DNA from: an uncultured Leuconostoc sp.
GTDB lineage: Bacteria > Bacillota > Bacilli > Lactobacillales > Lactobacillaceae
Assembly (NCBI RefSeq): GCF_946222815.1
Contig: NZ_CAMJRK010000053.1
Span: 1-10,462, forward strand
Direction of reading: 5' to 3'
DNA: 10,462 nt
Positions within the stretch are counted from its first letter, which is position 1. Each line of letters starts with the position of its first letter. The position numbers were made by a program, and so were the translations under genes. Of this stretch, positions 6,349 to 10,462 are shown piece by piece. The notes beneath the pieces were generated by a model. It made no database searches and was not told the origin of the DNA. It was given only the letters and a program-made list of their open reading frames with translations.

Positions 6349-7695
6349 TTAATAATTTTCAAAATAAGCGTCTGTTTCCCATTGTGATACAAATTGACGA
6401 TATGACGTATACTCGATTTTTTTTGCTTCAATAAATTTATCTGCAATATGACTACCAATTGCGGCTGTGATGATACTATCTTTTGTTAACTCACGAATTG
6501 CTGCCAGTAATGTGTCCGGCAAATCAGTAATACCAGCCTTTGTGCGTTCAGTTTCATCCATCAAATAAATGTTCTTATCAACTGAAGCTAAAGGCTCTAA
6601 TTCATTTTTAATGCCATCTAGGCCTGCAGCCAAAACAGCTGCTAATGTCGTATAAGGGTTGGCTGTTGGATCTACTGATCGCAACTCTAAACGCGTTGAT
6701 TTTCCCCGAGAAGCTGGTACACGGACCATTGGTGAGCGATTAGAAGCTGACCAAGCAACATATACTGGTGCTTCAAATCCAGGCGTCAATCGCTTATATG
6801 AGTTAACTGTTGGATTCGCTAAAGCCGTAAATGCTGTTGCATGTGCGAGCACACCACCTAAGAAATTGTAGGCTGTTTTTGATAGGCCCATTTCATCAGA
6901 AGTATCTTCAAAAGCGTTTTCCGAACCACGGAACAATGACATATTGGTATGCATACCTGATCCATTAATGCCAGAGACAGGTTTAGGCATAAAGGTTGCA
7001 TAATAACCATTTTTACGAGCAATTGTTTTAACAACTAATTTAAATGTCTGAATGTTATCAGCAGCTTCCAAGGCAGACGCGTACTTAAAGTCAACTTCAT
7101 GTTGCCCTTCAGCAACTTCATGATGTGCTGCTTCAATTTCAAATCCCATTTTTTCCAAAGTTAAAACGATTTCTCGGCGCACATTCTCACCCATGTCATG
7201 CGGTGCAAGATCGAAATAGCCACCTTTATCATTTAGTTCAGTTGTTGGCTTACCATTTGCATCTAATTTGAATAAGAAAAATTCGGGTTCAGTTCCAACA
7301 TTAAAAGATGTGAAACCAGCTGCTTTTGCTTCAATTAGCACTTTACGTAATGCCTGACGTGGATCACCCGCAAATGGTTCACGGTCTGATGTATAGATAT
7401 CAGCAATTAAACGTGCCACTTTGCCACCATGACTATCAGTTGCCCAAGGAAAAATCATAAAAGTTGATAAATCAGGATATAGATACATATCTGATTCATT
7501 AATCCGCACAAAACCTTCAATTGATGACCCATCAAACATTAAGTTGTTGTTTAACAATTTTTCTAATTGTGAAGTCGGTACTTCCACATTTTTAATTGCG
7601 CCAAGAACGTCTGTAAATGTTACGCGAATAAATTCGACGTTTTCATCGATAACAATTTGGTTGATTTCTTCTTTTGTAAATGACTTTCGTGCCAT
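6349..7695 (-). CDS. glnA: Glutamine synthetase type I
   Basis: This 448-residue enzyme makes glutamine from glutamate, ammonia and ATP, and is a dodecamer in the cytoplasm. Family landmarks are clear: metal ligands Glu136 and Glu138 in GTEPEF, Glu193 and Glu200 in HHEVAEGQHEVDF, His249 in SGMHT and Glu337 in RLELR. The ATP/phosphate region is NSYKRLTPGFEAP (298-310), including flap Glu308. Arg64 in FVRINESD corresponds to the arginine that mediates glutamine feedback in the Bacillus enzyme. Length and the absence of the adenylylation-type insertion fit the GS-I alpha form controlled through GlnR. The frame stays open for 50 more codons upstream, but that part overlaps glnR and lacks similarity; the ATG at 7695 has AAAGGGA before it. 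It is the second gene of glnRA, 46 bp after glnR. Confidence 0.97.
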   Translation of the reverse strand: MARKSFTKEEINQIVIDENVEFIRVTFTDVLGAIKNVEVPTSQLEKLLNNNLMFDGSSIEGFVRINESDMYLYPDLSTFMIFPWATDSHGGKVARLIADIYTSDREPFAGDPRQALRKVLIEAKAAGFTSFNVGTEPEFFLFKLDANGKPTTELNDKGGYFDLAPHDMGENVRREIVLTLEKMGFEIEAAHHEVAEGQHEVDFKYASALEAADNIQTFKLVVKTIARKNGYYATFMPKPVSGINGSGMHTNMSLFRGSENAFEDTSDEMGLSKTAYNFLGGVLAHATAFTALANPTVNSYKRLTPGFEAPVYVAWSASNRSPMVRVPASRGKSTRLELRSVDPTANPYTTLAAVLAAGLDGIKNELEPLASVDKNIYLMDETERTKAGITDLPDTLLAAIRELTKDSIITAAIGSHIADKFIEAKKIEYTSYRQFVSQWETDAYFENY

Positions 7696-7741
7696 GAGTT
7701 CCCTTTCTACTAATAAAACTTGTGAGGCTGTTTTTGCATAA

Positions 7742-8077
7742 TTAATGATTGAATCGCCCAATTTGAGCAAATTCTTTTTGCAAAGATCGCCGTAACGCTG
7801 ACTCTGAATCCTGTTTTCCAACTGCTTTTCGGCGTTGTTTTGCAAATATTTCCTGAATGTCTTTTATTGAATCTCCGGCGTCTAAAAAATCCTTAATTTC
7901 AAGTAAACGATCAACATCATTTAATGAAAACCGCCTTTGACCACCTTTGCCACGCGTTGGACTAACCAATTCGTTTTGCTCATAATAACGAATCTGACGA
8001 TCAGTTAATAGTGTGAGTTCACGGATTGTGCCAATGGGTAAAATCGCTAAATTTCTTCTCAGTTCACGTTCGCTCAT
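7742..8077 (-). CDS. glnR: GlnR, MerR-family nitrogen repressor
   Basis: This 111-residue regulator has a winged MerR-type DNA-binding domain (about 14-75): a helix-turn-helix, then the RQIRYYEQNELVSP and GGQRRFS wing motifs. A short basic C-terminal tail ends QIGRFNH, like the QGRF end of other GlnR proteins. In Bacillus and lactic acid bacteria GlnR binds TGTNA-N7-TNACA sites as a dimer and is activated by feedback-inhibited glutamine synthetase through this tail. It is slightly shorter than the 120-135 residues common in the family. Its operator lies upstream and glnA follows, so it should repress its own operon under good nitrogen supply. The start at 8077 has a strong GGAGG (8085-8089). 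Confidence 0.95.
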   Translation of the reverse strand: MSERELRRNLAILPIGTIRELTLLTDRQIRYYEQNELVSPTRGKGGQRRFSLNDVDRLLEIKDFLDAGDSIKDIQEIFAKQRRKAVGKQDSESALRRSLQKEFAQIGRFNH

Positions 8078-8103
8078 TTGACAACCTCCATTAGCATACT
8101 TTT

Positions 8104-8133
8104 ATTCTAATTGATATTTATCAGTTATGCGAA
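8104..8133 (-). promoter_or_regulatory. Candidate glnRA promoter with internal dyad
   Basis: On the minus strand -35 TTCGCA (8128-8133) and -10 TAGAAT (8104-8109) are 18 bp apart, placing transcription start near 8097 and leaving a leader of about 20 nt. The spacer contains the inverted repeat TGATA-N2-TATCA (8112-8123), extendable to 18 bp with one mismatch (8109-8126). The -35 is only a partial match. Confidence 0.4.
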
Positions 8134-8137
8134 TATA

Positions 8138-8154
8138 TGTTAGGTTATATGACA
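8138..8154. promoter_or_regulatory. GlnR operator
   Basis: TGTTAGGTTATATGACA fits the GlnR/TnrA consensus TGTNA-N7-TNACA exactly. It lies 61 bp upstream of the glnR start codon, just above the candidate -35. This is the position of the upstream operator of Bacillus glnRA. Autorepression of the glnRA operon is the expected role. Confidence 0.88.
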
Positions 8155-8171
8155 TGCTGTTTTTATAAACT

Positions 8172-10462
8172 TTATTTTGCATCATACCAAGTATTACCAT
8201 AATGACTTTCCACACGCATTGGTACATCTAGTACGACAGCGGAGTCCATAACGTTTGTGACCAATTCTGTTAACTCTTGAATTTCGTCTCTTGGTGCCTC
8301 AAAGATAAGTTCATCATGAACTTGTAATAGCATACGTGCTTGCATGTTATGTTCTCGTAACGCATCAGCTACTTTAATCATTGCGATTTTAATAATATCG
8401 GCCGCTGAACCTTGAATTGGTGAATTCATCGCTGTTCTTTCAGCAAAACTACGTAAATTAAAGTTTTTTGAACTAATTTCCGGTAAATAACGCCGGCGCT
8501 TGGCAATGGTTTCAACAAATCCTTGTTCATGAGCTATCTCTTTAATGCTTGCCATCCAAGCATGAATTTGAGGAAATTCTTTAAAATAGGTATCAATAAA
8601 ACGTTTAGCTTCTGCACGTGAAATACCTAGGTTATTGGCTAATCCAAAATCAGAAATCCCATAAACAATGCCAAAATTAACAGCTTTTGCTGTCCGACGC
8701 ATCAGTGCATCAACCGGCTCATCATCTTTCAAACTAAAAACAGCGCGTGCTGTTTCAGCATGAATATCTTCGCCATTCAAAAACGCCTGCTGCATGTTAG
8801 TGTCCCCTGTCATATGGGCAAGCACACGTAACTCAATTTGTGAATAATCAGCACCAACAATTTGCCAACTTGGGTCGCTCGGTACAAATGCTGTTCTAAT
8901 TTGCCTCCCCTCTTCCGTGCGCATGGGAATATTTTGCAGATTGGGCTCTACCGATGACAAACGTCCTGTTTGCGTTAACGTTTGTAAAAATCGCGTATGA
9001 ATTTTACTATCTTGATCATGTACAACAGCCAGTAAGCCTTCAACGTAAGTAGAATTTAATTTTGCCAGTTGTCGATACTGCAAAATATGGTCAACAATTG
9101 GTGCTTGTGCTGCCAATTTTTCTAGTACGTCAACAGCTGTTGAATAGCCTGTTTTCGTTCGTTTAACTACTGGCAAGCCCATTTTTTCGAAAAGAAGTAC
9201 TCCCAGTTGTTTTGGAGAATTAATGTTAAATTTTTCACCTGCTTCGAGATAAATTGCATCTTCAATCGCATGAATTCGGCCCTCAAGATCACTACCAATA
9301 TCACGCAATCTTTTCTGATCAATTTTGATGCCTTGATACTCCATCTCTGCCAATACTTGAGCTAACGGTAACTCTATTTCCGTATATAAATGTGTTTGCT
9401 CATGCTCACGCAATGCTTCAACTACTGATTGTTCCACTTGCATTAAAATATCTGCTTTATTTGCCAAATGTGCTAGAACACGAGCATCATCTTCCGGTAT
9501 TTCAAATTTAGCGCCTTTACCATAAATATCCTCGTCTGATGGCATATAAAAATCAAAACGTTGCGCAAGAGTTGCTAATTCATTATCATTATCAGTTGTA
9601 TCAAGTAGATATGATGCTAATAAAAAATCAAATTTAGCCCCCTTCAGTTTGATCCCTAATCTTTTAAGCAATATCATCTGCGCTTTAACGTTAAACACGT
9701 TTTTGATGATGCCTGCATTTTCAATCACTGACTTTAATTCTGGCCTTTGCAATAGTGTCACATCACGGCTACCATAGTATCCTGTTGCTGCGCTACCAAT
9801 CACAAAACCAATCATCTCGTCAATGTGATAGTTTTGTCCCACCATTTCGATATGAAGTGCAATTTTATTCCCTAACATGGCAGCCACTTGTAAATTATCA
9901 TCTTGCAACATGACCACGTTGATACTCTTTTCAACAGCTGTTTGGCTACCTGCAATTTGGCCCAATTTTTGCAGGGCCTTAATTTTAGCAAGCTGCTTTT
10001 TAAAATCTAAATTTTCATAGAATGGCACCAAATTATCATAATCAATTCCACGATATTCAATTTCTTCGAGTGGTAACGCTAAAGTAGCATCTGTCAAAAT
10101 TGTTGCTAATTTTCTAGCACAAAAGGCTACTTCACGATCATTAATTAAGTTATCTTTTAATTTAGATTGTTTCATCTCATCAACATGCTCATATAGATTG
10201 TCAATATCATGATACTCAGCTAATAACTTTAAAGCCGTTTTTTCACCAACTTTTGTGACGCCTGGATAATTATCTGATGTATCACCTGTGAGCGCTTTCT
10301 TTTCAATAATTTGTAATGGCACCAAGTTAAATTTTTCCATGATATAATCTGGGGTGTAACGTTCAATTTCTGTTACCCCTTTTTTAGTCACATTAACTGT
10401 AATTTTATCTGTGGCTAATTGGGTTAAATCTTGGTCCCCAGTTACAATAGTTACCGTGTATC
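8172..10462 (-). CDS. polA: DNA polymerase I, 5' end outside the window
   Basis: The last 762 residues of DNA polymerase I are present; roughly the first 120 of about 880 lie beyond the window edge, and the frame is open to it (first full codon at 10458-10460). The enzyme removes RNA primers and fills gaps in repair and lagging-strand synthesis. The 5'-nuclease domain retains VTGDQDLTQL and the helix-hairpin segment GDTSDNYPGV (about 10260-10287). The 3'-5' exonuclease-like domain is degenerate: the metal-binding DxE reads His-Ile-Glu (9846-9854), so proofreading is probably lost, as in other Firmicute enzymes. The polymerase domain is intact: motif A DYSQIELR (about 8826-8852), motif B RRTAKAVNFGIVYG (about 8660-8701) and motif C VHDELIFE (near 8305-8325). 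The apparent GTG start at 10391 is internal. No terminator is seen between it and glnR. Confidence 0.97.
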   Translation of the reverse strand, partial: YTVTIVTGDQDLTQLATDKITVNVTKKGVTEIERYTPDYIMEKFNLVPLQIIEKKALTGDTSDNYPGVTKVGEKTALKLLAEYHDIDNLYEHVDEMKQSKLKDNLINDREVAFCARKLATILTDATLALPLEEIEYRGIDYDNLVPFYENLDFKKQLAKIKALQKLGQIAGSQTAVEKSINVVMLQDDNLQVAAMLGNKIALHIEMVGQNYHIDEMIGFVIGSAATGYYGSRDVTLLQRPELKSVIENAGIIKNVFNVKAQMILLKRLGIKLKGAKFDFLLASYLLDTTDNDNELATLAQRFDFYMPSDEDIYGKGAKFEIPEDDARVLAHLANKADILMQVEQSVVEALREHEQTHLYTEIELPLAQVLAEMEYQGIKIDQKRLRDIGSDLEGRIHAIEDAIYLEAGEKFNINSPKQLGVLLFEKMGLPVVKRTKTGYSTAVDVLEKLAAQAPIVDHILQYRQLAKLNSTYVEGLLAVVHDQDSKIHTRFLQTLTQTGRLSSVEPNLQNIPMRTEEGRQIRTAFVPSDPSWQIVGADYSQIELRVLAHMTGDTNMQQAFLNGEDIHAETARAVFSLKDDEPVDALMRRTAKAVNFGIVYGISDFGLANNLGISRAEAKRFIDTYFKEFPQIHAWMASIKEIAHEQGFVETIAKRRRYLPEISSKNFNLRSFAERTAMNSPIQGSAADIIKIAMIKVADALREHNMQARMLLQVHDELIFEAPRDEIQELTELVTNVMDSAVVLDVPMRVESHYGNTWYDAK

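Noticed and set aside
7696..7845. A 50-codon in-frame N-terminal extension of glnA.
   Set aside because: It overlaps glnR in another frame and does not resemble the enzyme family. The ATG at 7695 has its own ribosome site and gives the family's normal start and length.
1..10462. CRISPR arrays, tRNA or rRNA genes, insertion sequences, attachment sites or phage genes.
   Set aside because: I saw no regularly spaced repeats, cloverleaf sequences, transposase motifs or target duplications. All genes fit an ordinary chromosomal housekeeping and sugar-use region.

Overview
The window looks like chromosomal DNA of a low-GC lactic acid bacterium (Lactobacillales). The evidence is an AT-rich sequence, Gram-positive Shine-Dalgarno sites, a perfect CcpA-type cre box, a glnR-glnA operon with a consensus GlnR box, and a sucrose PTS of the B-C-A type. 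Leuconostoc or a close relative is my best guess. It rests on general protein character and not on a database match.

Layout. Positions 1-118 are a leader with no recognisable gene. A small plus-strand RNase HI-like gene (119-496) follows. It converges on the sucrose operon and shares a long bidirectional terminator with it (491-538). The sucrose locus is scrA (PTS EIIBCA, minus, 1823-3763) then scrB (sucrose-6-phosphate hydrolase, minus, 547-1812). A divergent LacI-type regulator, scrR (plus, 3935-4897), lies on the other side of a dense control region (about 3790-3937). A second long bidirectional hairpin (4927-4977) separates scrR from a minus-strand pair: a YitT-family membrane protein (5251-6234) followed by a 4-oxalocrotonate tautomerase-like protein (5046-5231). 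Further right are glnA (6349-7695) and glnR (7742-8077), one minus-strand nitrogen-control operon with its operator at 8138-8154. Last is polA (8172 to the window edge), whose 5' end is cut off.

How the genes work together. ScrA imports and phosphorylates sucrose. ScrB splits the sucrose 6-phosphate into glucose 6-phosphate and fructose. ScrR probably represses the pair until sucrose is present, and the cre box adds CcpA carbon catabolite control. GlnR represses glnRA when glutamine is plentiful. The RNase HI-like protein, the YitT/tautomerase pair and DNA polymerase I have no evident link to sugar or nitrogen use.

I do not see an undescribed system here: every gene belongs to a known family. 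The points most worth a second look are regulatory or concern single residues. They are an apparently leaderless scrR start, overlapping divergent promoters whose -10 hexamers form the arms of the cre palindrome, a dyad inside the candidate glnR promoter, and an Asp-to-His change at the fourth RNase H catalytic position.
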